Source of the DNA: Cellvibrionaceae bacterium
GTDB lineage: Bacteria > Pseudomonadota > Gammaproteobacteria > Pseudomonadales > Cellvibrionaceae
Length of the DNA stretch: 5,085 bases
Direction: 5' to 3'
NCBI GenBank assembly: GCA_025800435.1
Contig: JAOXRV010000424.1
Span: forward strand, 1 to 5,085
Translations under genes and position numbers: made by a program
The notes under the pieces: generated by a model
Told to the model about the DNA's origin: nothing
The model's database searches: none
The model's input: only the letters and a program-made list of their open reading frames with translations
Shown here: piece after piece, positions 1 through 4,801 of the stretch
How positions within the stretch are numbered: the stretch's first letter is position 1
Layout of the letters: every line of letters begins with the position of its first letter

Positions 1-118
1 GCGCTCCTCTTACCACGCCGATAAACAAGCCCATGGTGAAGAAGTAAAATAAACTTCCATAAAAGAGGTACCCAATTATAAGGCTTGGGTTTGGCGGGCT
101 TAGGTGGCGGCTTGCCAT
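1..118 (-). CDS. possible N-terminal fragment of a membrane protein (partial, runs off the left edge)
   Basis: A minus-strand frame starts at ATG (118-116) and stays open for 39 codons to the window edge. It begins MASRHLSPPNPS and continues as a strongly hydrophobic stretch (about residues 13-36, rich in L, I, F, Y and G), which would suit a membrane helix near the N-terminus. It overlaps the end of the phosphodiesterase gene by about 19 bases, an arrangement common inside operons. Against it: there is no clear Shine-Dalgarno sequence before the ATG, the fragment is short, and a 6-bp inverted repeat (70-90) lies inside it. A second in-frame ATG at 34-32 would give a much shorter start. A rival reading is a plus-strand gene ending at TAA 50-52. 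I do not recognise a family. Confidence 0.3.
   Translation of the reverse strand, partial: MASRHLSPPNPSLIIGYLFYGSLFYFFTMGLFIGVVRGA
70..90. other. short inverted repeat, possible weak terminator
   Basis: ACCCAA (70-75) and TTGGGT (85-90) form a perfect 6-bp stem around a 9-base loop. Read on the minus strand the stem is followed by ACCTCTTTTATG, a poor T-run. It could be a weak terminator just after the phosphodiesterase gene. If the overlapping minus-strand membrane-protein frame is real, it is simply part of coding sequence. Confidence 0.25.
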
Positions 119-882
119 CTAAACTGCTTAGTGCAGCCGCACAGTTGGTTCAACGCCAATACTTTTTCCGGCTCATCGGTAAATACCCCGTCTACACCCA
201 TGGCCGCCAAGTGGCCTATATCTTCCGTGTGGTTAACCGTGTACACCCAGGTTTTTAAACCCCGTGATTTGGCGTCGTCTACTAAGCCCTGGCGCAAAAA
301 GCTGAGCCCGGCGTGCAGGGAATAGGCGCCGACTGCCTCGCAGCAGCGGGCGTAATCCAGTGGCACACCAGCGAGCAAGACACCCCGGCGCACCTCTGGC
401 AGGCGCTGACTGAGCTTGTGCAGCTGCACGTGATCAAAGCTTGAGATTAGATAATTTTCGTAGCTTCCCTGACGCTCGTGCACATAGGCTTCGATCAGTG
501 CGGTGACTGCTTTTACACAGCCCGGGCCTTTTACCTCGATATTGAGCAGGGCTTGGTCGCCCACCAGTTCCATTACCTGCAGCAAGCTGGGCATGAGTTC
601 GCCCGAGGGCAGGGGGGTGTTAGCCAGGCGCTGCGGGTCTTGCTGCACGATTAAGGTATTATCAAAGGGTGGGTAGTTTAAGCGCCGGTCGTGAAAAACC
701 ATTAACTCCCCGCGCACGCTCCACACATCCACTTCAATTGCATCTACCCCCATGGCCAAGGATTCGGCAATTGCTTTTAGAGTGTTTTCATAGGCGCGCT
801 TGCCGCCCCGGTGGGCAATACAGAACAGTGGCTGCTCAAGGGCAACAGAAGTGGTGTGCTGAAAGGGCGGTTGCTGGGTCAT
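100..882 (-). CDS. glycerophosphodiester phosphodiesterase (GDPD family, cytoplasmic type)
   Basis: This 260-residue enzyme should hydrolyse glycerophosphodiesters, the deacylation products of phospholipids, to sn-glycerol 3-phosphate and an alcohol, using a TIM-barrel fold and a divalent metal. Visible family motifs in order are: AHRGG with H24 and R25; ENT at 32-34; IEVDV with E50 and D52; the catalytic FHD with H64; NIEVKG with E116 and K118; and a C-terminal WVYTVN followed by GVDGVFTDEP. All key residues are present, so it looks active. The length matches bacterial UgpQ-like cytoplasmic enzymes, and there is no signal peptide, unlike periplasmic GlpQ. The segment after H64-D65 departs from the usual HD-x-x-LDR-T pattern, so the preferred head group may differ. 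The ATG at 882 is the only sensible start. A GAAGG lies only 2 bases before it, which is closer than ideal. It is transcribed divergently from the solute-binding-like gene. I found no convincing promoter for it. Confidence 0.93.
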   Translation of the reverse strand: MTQQPPFQHTTSVALEQPLFCIAHRGGKRAYENTLKAIAESLAMGVDAIEVDVWSVRGELMVFHDRRLNYPPFDNTLIVQQDPQRLANTPLPSGELMPSLLQVMELVGDQALLNIEVKGPGCVKAVTALIEAYVHERQGSYENYLISSFDHVQLHKLSQRLPEVRRGVLLAGVPLDYARCCEAVGAYSLHAGLSFLRQGLVDDAKSRGLKTWVYTVNHTEDIGHLAAMGVDGVFTDEPEKVLALNQLCGCTKQFRWQAAT

Positions 883-1101
883 GGCCTTCGCTGCCGCATT
901 ATTTATCCGGTGGCTTCATTGTTGGGTTTTTATATGACAATAATATGTCCGATACCGGGGCTGCTTTGTTTTTCGTTCAACATCTCACTGCCTTATGTTG
1001 GCGGGGCTGGTATGTGAGCAAGTGCTTACAATGGCGCTTTGGTTTGCAACAAGTTGTGGTCTAGTCACGACGCCATATGCCCGCAAAGCCAAGCTTTAGC
1101 A

Positions 1102-1129
1102 TTGATAGCCTGAGCCAGCCGGGTAGAAT
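1102..1129 (+). promoter_or_regulatory. sigma70-like promoter for the solute-binding/symporter operon
   Basis: TTGATA (1102-1107) is a 5/6 match to the -35 box and TAGAAT (1124-1129) a 5/6 match to the -10 box, separated by 16 bases. Transcription would start around 1136 and leave a leader of about 24 bases before the ATG at 1160. It is the best promoter-like match I found in the 277-bp divergent gap (883-1159). The rest of that gap contains no gene I can support and no obvious operator beyond a GACA-N6-TGTC repeat at 936-949. Confidence 0.6.
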
Positions 1130-1159
1130 AGAGCGTTCATTCCCAATGCGGTGCAATAG

Positions 1160-2059
1160 ATGTTCATCACACGATGTGCCAAGCAGCTTTGCCTATCTGC
1201 CCTGCTAAGCCTTTCGGTTTTGCAGGCGGCACCGTCATTGGGGGCTGAGGATACGATTATTTTAGTGCCGGCGGAAGTGGTTGATGGCTTCCGGGATTTC
1301 CGCGGTAGCCGCCAGATAGCGGATATTCGGAACTACAGCTTTAGCACTGACTATATCAGCCGCCATCAAGACCCCTTTACCAACCTTGAGGTGGTGGAGC
1401 TGGTGTTGCTGGTGCAGGCCCTGCAGCTGGGTGGGCTAAAAGGTGAGATTAAGATAAAGCCAGCCTCTGCTCACGCCATGATGAGACGAGTAGAAAAGGG
1501 CGAGGCCATACTGGGTGGTGTTTCCATCTGGCGTGAGCGCACCGATACCCGAACTAAATCCCTGTGGGTGAGCGACCCCATTATTCGCCAGGGTGAATTC
1601 GAGCTGGGCCTCTACAGCTGCGGCCAGCCGGTGCCCATTATCGACCTGGCTGATCTGCGCCAATATAAATTAAGCTCCCACGCCGATTGGCCCATGGTGA
1701 CCGAGTTGCTGCAATCCTTAGAGCAGGCGGATCTTTCCCTAAGCTCGGATTGGTCGACGGTGGTAAAGCAAACCTGTAATGGCATGAGCGACCTTGTGGC
1801 TGCGCCCTTTACCAATTCTGCGGGCCTATCGTTACAACATTTAGACGAGCTGCTTACCCCGGTGCCCGGGGTAAAATTAAAAGTGGGCGGCACCCGTCAC
1901 TTTGTTATCAGCCGCCTACACCCCAAGGGCAAGCGTGCTTATTTCTCGCTGCAGCGCGGCCTGCGCAAGCTGCGCCTTAAGGGCAATATTGCCAGGGCTA
2001 TGCGCCAGTCTGGTTTTTTACACCGGGCCGCCGCCGATTGGACTTTCCTAAATAAATAA
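1160..2059 (+). CDS. secreted protein resembling periplasmic solute-binding proteins
   Basis: The 299-residue product starts with a typical Sec signal peptide: positive residues R5 and K8, a hydrophobic core at 10-22, and probable cleavage near LGA-ED (29/30). There is no lipobox, so a soluble periplasmic protein is expected. The mature part has the layout of type 2 periplasmic binding proteins. The stretch at 111-152 (an E-K-G-E-A step, then T-D-T-R, then V-S-D-P and a following strand) resembles the hinge-proximal region of SBP_bac_3 proteins, where 'G..D...T..R....FS.P' is usual. C154 and C206 could form a disulfide. Similarity is weak and no ligand can be named. An in-frame TAG directly precedes the ATG, which rules out upstream extension. 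No clear Shine-Dalgarno is seen. It lies 20 bases upstream of the symporter gene and is probably co-transcribed from the promoter at 1102-1129. Alternative: a periplasmic sensor-like protein unrelated to transport. Confidence 0.7.
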   Translation: MFITRCAKQLCLSALLSLSVLQAAPSLGAEDTIILVPAEVVDGFRDFRGSRQIADIRNYSFSTDYISRHQDPFTNLEVVELVLLVQALQLGGLKGEIKIKPASAHAMMRRVEKGEAILGGVSIWRERTDTRTKSLWVSDPIIRQGEFELGLYSCGQPVPIIDLADLRQYKLSSHADWPMVTELLQSLEQADLSLSSDWSTVVKQTCNGMSDLVAAPFTNSAGLSLQHLDELLTPVPGVKLKVGGTRHFVISRLHPKGKRAYFSLQRGLRKLRLKGNIARAMRQSGFLHRAAADWTFLNK

Positions 2060-2067
2060 TAAAGTGT

Positions 2068-2071
2068 AAGG
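2068..2071 (+). promoter_or_regulatory. ribosome binding site of the symporter gene
   Basis: AAGG within TAAGG sits 8 bases before the ATG at 2080, inside the 20-base gap after the upstream stop codon. It supports this start for the symporter and independent initiation within a shared transcript. Confidence 0.55.
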
Positions 2072-2079
2072 CTCGCCCT

Positions 2080-3495
2080 ATGACCCAAGGTTCTGCTGTA
2101 CTGGGATTTCTCGCTAAATTTAAACGCAATACCCTTTGGTTGGCGCCGCTGCTTGGTTTGCTGCTGGGTCTGCTTATGCAGCAGCAGGGTTGGGCAATTA
2201 ATGCCTGTATAACGGCTGGCCTCACTTTAGTCTGCGCGCTGTGGTGGATGTTTGAGACAATTCCGATTCCCGCCACGGCCATGATACCCCTGGGCTTGTT
2301 CCCACTGCTGGGTGTGTTAACACCCACACAAGTCGCCCTGGCCTACGGCAGCCCCTTAATTATTTTATTAATGGGCGGCGCTATCCTATCGAAGGCGATG
2401 GAAAAAAGCGGTGCCCACCGCCGTATTGCTCTGGGTATGGTGAGCTTATTTGGGGGTGGCTCCCAGCGCCGCTTAATTTTTGGTTTTATGGTCGCATCGG
2501 CACTGCTGTCCATGTGGATCAGCAATACCGCCACCACCTTGATGTTGCTGCCCGTGGCGCTGGCGGTACTGGAGAAAAGCGAAGACCAGCGCCTTACCCT
2601 CGCGCTGTTACTTGGCATTGCCTACGCCGCCAGTATCGGCGGCCTTGGCACCCCGATTGGTACCCCGGCCAATGTTATTATGTTACAAAACTACGCCCAA
2701 GTTACCGGCACCGAGCCCAGTTTTGCCGATTGGATGGCTTGGTCAATTCCGGTAGTGATTTGCCTAATACCCTTGGCGGGGCTGTGGCTAACCCGGGGTT
2801 TAAGCGGCGGTACCGAAGCGCTAAATATCCCCGAGCTCGGCCCCTGGCGCAAGGCCGAGCGCCGGGTTTTGATCGTATTTGCGTTAACGGCACTTGCCTG
2901 GGTTACCCTAAAAGGCCCCGGCGGTGGCTGGGGCCAGTGGTTGCCCACGGCGAATTATGGCTCTGTGGCACTGGCGGCGGTGCTTATTTTGTTCATCATT
3001 CCCGACGGCGAAGGTGGCCGCCTACTTGATTGGCAAAGCGCTAACCAAATTCACTGGGGCGTATTACTGCTGTTCGCCGGCGGTATCGCCATCGCCAAAG
3101 CCTTTACCGAAACCGGCCTTAGCCAGGCCATCGGCGAAGCCCTGGCCGGCTTTGTAAGCTTGCCAACGCTATTGCTGCTACTGCTAATTGGCGCTGGCGT
3201 CGCCTTTTTAACCGAAGTAACCAGCAACACCGCAACCGCAACCCTGCTCATGCCAATTCTGGCTGCTACCGCCGTTGCCAGCGACATGGAACCCGCCCTG
3301 CTTATGTTGCCTGCCGCGTTAGCATCCAGCTGCGCGTTTATGCTGCCCGTAGCCACTGCCCCTAACGCCATTGTTTTCAGCACCGGGCGAGTAACCGTGG
3401 CGAATATGGTGCAGCGGGGGTTTGCCATCAATTTGATAGCTGTTGGGGTAATTGGCCTGTGTTGCTACGGCCTGTATAGTGTAAATGCCTTGTAA
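2080..3495 (+). CDS. SLC13/DASS family sodium-coupled anion symporter
   Basis: This 471-residue inner-membrane protein should import an anion such as a di- or tricarboxylate, or possibly sulfate, driven by sodium. Hydrophobic stretches run through almost the whole chain. The duplicated inverted architecture of the family shows as two SNT motifs, S148-N149-T150 and S382-N383-T384, which in known DASS structures help bind sodium and substrate carboxylates. The first is followed by GGLGTPIGTPANVI (187-200), the usual family loop. Residues 416-432 (S416, S417, F420, P423, N429, V432) fit the PROSITE sodium:sulfate symporter signature at every position. Length is normal and the gene is intact. Substrate cannot be chosen from sequence alone. 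It is second in an operon after the solute-binding-like gene. The converging integrase gene begins 6 bases after its stop, with no room for a terminator between them. Confidence 0.93.
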   Translation: MTQGSAVLGFLAKFKRNTLWLAPLLGLLLGLLMQQQGWAINACITAGLTLVCALWWMFETIPIPATAMIPLGLFPLLGVLTPTQVALAYGSPLIILLMGGAILSKAMEKSGAHRRIALGMVSLFGGGSQRRLIFGFMVASALLSMWISNTATTLMLLPVALAVLEKSEDQRLTLALLLGIAYAASIGGLGTPIGTPANVIMLQNYAQVTGTEPSFADWMAWSIPVVICLIPLAGLWLTRGLSGGTEALNIPELGPWRKAERRVLIVFALTALAWVTLKGPGGGWGQWLPTANYGSVALAAVLILFIIPDGEGGRLLDWQSANQIHWGVLLLFAGGIAIAKAFTETGLSQAIGEALAGFVSLPTLLLLLLIGAGVAFLTEVTSNTATATLLMPILAATAVASDMEPALLMLPAALASSCAFMLPVATAPNAIVFSTGRVTVANMVQRGFAINLIAVGVIGLCCYGLYSVNAL

Positions 3496-3501
3496 TTTTT
3501 A

Positions 3502-4476
3502 TTAAAAGGTCGTGGTTTTTAGCTTATCGAGCGGACTTTGCACACCGGCAAAGCTCTGGCCGAGTACCTGTGTATAAATTTGGGTGGTGCTGACATCGCT
3601 ATGGCCCAGTAGCTCTTGTATCGTGCGAATATCCACGCCAGATGACAGCAGGTGGGTAGCAAAGGAATGCCGAAAGGTATGGCAAGAGACCTGCTTGTTA
3701 TCGATACCGGCTTTAGATAAGGCCGGTTTAAGAACCTTACGCGCCACCGAATCGTGCAGATGATGCCTGCACAGCTGCCCGGTGACCGGGTGAGCGCAAA
3801 TGGCGCTGGATGGAAACAGAAACATCCAGCCGCGATGGCGAAAAGCATTGGGGTATTTACGCCCCAGTGCAAATGGTAAAGAAGGCCCAAGGCCCTTGCT
3901 ATTATCCGCTTGTTGCAACGCCAGCGATTGTTCTATACGACGCTGTAGGGGCTTTAGTAAAGATTGGCCAAGTAAGGTTTTACGGCTTTTATTACCCTTG
4001 CTGTTGCAAACTTGAATGGCGCCGTGGTCAAAATCAATATCCTTAACCCGCAACCGTAGCGCCTCAGAAATACGTAGGCCGCTGCTGTATAGCAATTCAA
4101 AAATAAGTCGCTTATCCCGAGGCAAGGCCAATAATATGCGGTGGATCTCATCCATTGAAAGTACCACGGGTATTTGCCTTTCTTGTTTAGCGTGGCGAAA
4201 TTCCAAATCGCCCAGAGGTTTTTGTAAGACTTTATTGTATAAAAATGCCAAAGCGTTGAGCGCAGTCTTTTGGGTGTTAATAGCAACAGAGCGATTATTA
4301 GCTAAATGGCTTAAAAACTGCCGTACCTGGGCCGCCCCCATATCGGCCGGATGTTGCAAACGATGGAAATGAATGTAGCGCTTTATCCAAAAGATATAGG
4401 TTTTTTCCGTGCGTATACTATAACCCCGCAAGCGGATCTCGGATCTTATTTGATTTAGGAAAGGGCTGCTTGACAT
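3502..4476 (-). CDS. intI: integron integrase (tyrosine recombinase IntI)
   Basis: The 324-residue enzyme recombines gene cassettes between attI and attC sites. The N-terminal SAM-like domain covers roughly residues 5-85 (the R-T-E-K-T-Y stretch at 22-27 is typical). The catalytic domain carries every active-site residue: R135 in GLRISE, K160 in the beta-hairpin, H266 and R269 in HTFRHSFATHLL, H292 in LGHSD, and the nucleophile Y301 in IYTQVL. The segment at about 200-223 (ALGRKYPNA then FLFPSS) is the extra domain found in integron integrases but not in XerC/D, and needed to handle folded single-stranded attC. Length is close to other IntI proteins, and there is no frameshift, so it looks functional. 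An AGGA lies 10 bases before the ATG. The gene faces away from attI and the cassette, the standard layout. A LexA-type box just upstream implies SOS control. The immediate neighbour is a transporter gene rather than a transposon or resistance module, which suggests a sedentary chromosomal integron. Confidence 0.97.
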   Translation of the reverse strand: MSSSPFLNQIRSEIRLRGYSIRTEKTYIFWIKRYIHFHRLQHPADMGAAQVRQFLSHLANNRSVAINTQKTALNALAFLYNKVLQKPLGDLEFRHAKQERQIPVVLSMDEIHRILLALPRDKRLIFELLYSSGLRISEALRLRVKDIDFDHGAIQVCNSKGNKSRKTLLGQSLLKPLQRRIEQSLALQQADNSKGLGPSLPFALGRKYPNAFRHRGWMFLFPSSAICAHPVTGQLCRHHLHDSVARKVLKPALSKAGIDNKQVSCHTFRHSFATHLLSSGVDIRTIQELLGHSDVSTTQIYTQVLGQSFAGVQSPLDKLKTTTF

Positions 4477-4486
4477 GGCACGCTAA

Positions 4487-4506
4487 TCCTGTGAATTTAT
4501 ACAGTA
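4487..4506 (-). promoter_or_regulatory. LexA box over the intI promoter
   Basis: The plus strand reads TCCTGTGAATTTATACAGTA, which has the CTG-N10-CAG core. On the minus strand it matches 16 of the 20 positions of the gammaproteobacterial LexA consensus (TACTGT-N8-ACAGTA type). It lies 11-30 bases before the intI start codon and overlaps a possible -10 (TATACT, plus-strand 4503-4508). LexA bound here would block intI until DNA damage. SOS control of intI through such a box is established for V. cholerae and class 1 integrons. Its operation here is inferred. Confidence 0.75.
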
Positions 4507-4509
4507 TAT

Positions 4510-4539
4510 TCAATAAGCTGGAGCTTTTAATCAATAAGC
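4510..4539. repeat. 9-bp direct repeat flanking a small palindrome upstream of intI
   Basis: TCAATAAGC occurs at 4510-4518 and again at 4531-4539, with starts 21 bases apart, about two turns of the helix. Between and partly overlapping them is AAGCT-GG-AGCTT (4515-4526). Read for intI, the repeat is GCTTATTGA and lies where a -35 or activator site would be. It could be an operator or integrase-binding repeats. Chance is possible in AT-rich DNA. Confidence 0.4.
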
Positions 4540-4634
4540 CCTTAGTCTGAATGGTGTGCTCTTGGGTCTGGAGGTTAAGATATTTTGTTTCTATTCTGTT
4601 GCTTAGCGTTGTAAGCTAGAGAAGGCTTTAAGGC

Positions 4635-4685
4635 ATGTTATCAAGGATATACGTGCCGGCATGGTTTGAGAGGAGGGTAGAGTGA
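4635..4685 (+). CDS. possible 16-residue leader peptide
   Basis: ATG at 4635 is preceded by GAAGG (4621-4625) with a 9-base spacer, and the frame stops at TGA 4683-4685. The peptide (M-L-S-R-I-Y-V-P-A-W and so on) has no recognisable function. Its stop overlaps the GTG of the next small frame as GTGA, and its coding sequence contains that frame's AGGAGG. Real translation is unproven, and a frame this short can easily arise by chance. Confidence 0.25.
   Translation: MLSRIYVPAWFERRVE
4671..4676 (+). promoter_or_regulatory. strong Shine-Dalgarno sequence in the integron platform
   Basis: AGGAGG, part of GAGAGGAGGG, lies 5 bases before GTG 4682-4684. It is the best ribosome binding site I noticed around the platform, although no conventional gene begins there. 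It is the main reason to take the 39-codon frame seriously. Confidence 0.45.
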
Positions 4686-4801
4686 TTCTTTTGCGGAATG
4701 TTGATGGATTTCATACGCTTGACGTAGTTTGTTTGGTTAATATCTGCGTAGAATATTGCTCTTTCTCAATATTAAAATGTTATACGGTCGCAGAAACATG
4801 A
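4682..4801 (+). CDS. possible 39-residue attI-spanning leader frame coupled to the cassette gene
   Basis: A GTG start 5 bases after AGGAGG opens a 39-codon frame ending in TGA 4799-4801. The product would begin M-I-L-L-R-N-V-D and be fairly hydrophobic, with several cysteines and no family I know. Its stop overlaps the cassette ORF's ATG (4798-4800) as ATGA, the classic layout for translational coupling. The cassette ORF itself has no Shine-Dalgarno. The frame crosses the candidate recombination point at 4779/4780, so about 32 codons would be fixed platform sequence and the rest would come from whichever cassette is inserted. ORF-11 in class 1 attI1 is a known case of a platform frame boosting cassette translation; the comparison is inference. 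Chance is a real alternative in this AT-rich DNA. Confidence 0.35.
   Translation: MILLRNVDGFHTLDVVCLVNICVEYCSFSILKCYTVAET
4719..4746 (+). promoter_or_regulatory. weak candidate cassette promoter (Pc)
   Basis: TTGACG (4719-4724, 5/6 to the -35 box) is followed after 16 bases by TATCTG (4741-4746, only 3/6). A better -10-like TAGAAT (4749-4754) is too far away at 24 bases. It points toward the cassette, as Pc should. It would not transcribe the upstream leader frames, so this and the leader model compete unless a second promoter exists further upstream. Confidence 0.2.
4779..4785 (+). other. candidate attI recombination core (G/TT)
   Basis: GTTATAC differs at one position from the integron core GTTRRRY. 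A degenerate inverted partner lies just upstream (TATTAAA, 4770-4776, 5 of 7 against the reverse complement of TGTTATA), giving a compact L-R simple site like that of attI1. Crossover would fall between 4779 and 4780, which puts the cassette ORF's ATG 18 bases into the cassette, the usual short leader. The distance of about 300 bases from the intI start is plausible. No other GTTRRRY-like site in the platform fits as well. Confidence 0.5.

Larger units (their letters stand above)
4507..4779 (+). other. integron platform region (attI side) between intI and the first cassette
   Basis: About 270 bases of AT-rich DNA (near 39% GC by hand count) separate the intI control region from the likely recombination point. 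It should contain attI, its integrase-binding repeats and the cassette promoter Pc. I see the direct repeats at 4510-4539, a small hairpin (GCTTA 4601-4605 with TAAGC 4612-4616), two tiny overlapping reading frames with ribosome binding sites, and the candidate core at 4779. There is no conventional gene and no second cassette. Confidence 0.6.

Noticed and set aside
2..52. Plus-strand frame ending at TAA 50-52, possible C-terminus of a gene entering from the left
   Set aside because: Only 16 codons are visible, no family can be seen, and another plus frame (3-47) is also open. Kept only as a rival reading.
1..110. Third minus-strand frame with a P-K-rich stretch (KPPPKPAKPKP) followed by hydrophobic residues
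   Set aside because: No ATG, GTG or TTG start exists between its upstream stop and this stretch, so it cannot begin here without a frameshift.
936..949. GACA-N6-TGTC inverted repeat in the divergent intergenic region
   Set aside because: Only 4-bp arms with no wider symmetry; expected by chance.
669..1064. 131-codon plus-strand frame opposite the phosphodiesterase start and into the intergenic region
   Set aside because: Most of it is antisense to a confidently identified gene; the product is arginine- and proline-rich with no recognisable domain.
2514..3029. 171-codon plus-strand frame inside the symporter
   Set aside because: Arginine-rich out-of-frame shadow of the symporter with no independent ribosome binding site or motif.
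3051..3431. 126-codon minus-strand frame antisense to the symporter
   Set aside because: It lies wholly inside a gene with clear family motifs, has an alanine- and serine-rich low-information product, and is a typical shadow of GC-rich transmembrane coding.
4574..4580. GTTAAGA as the attI recombination core
   Set aside because: The last base is not a pyrimidine, no inverted partner lies beside it, and it would leave over 200 bases of non-coding leader in the cassette. The site at 4779 fits better.
4608..4616. GTTGTAAGC as a core or attC fragment
   Set aside because: It does not match GTTRRRY and forms only a 5-bp hairpin with no paired core; no attC-like folded structure surrounds it.
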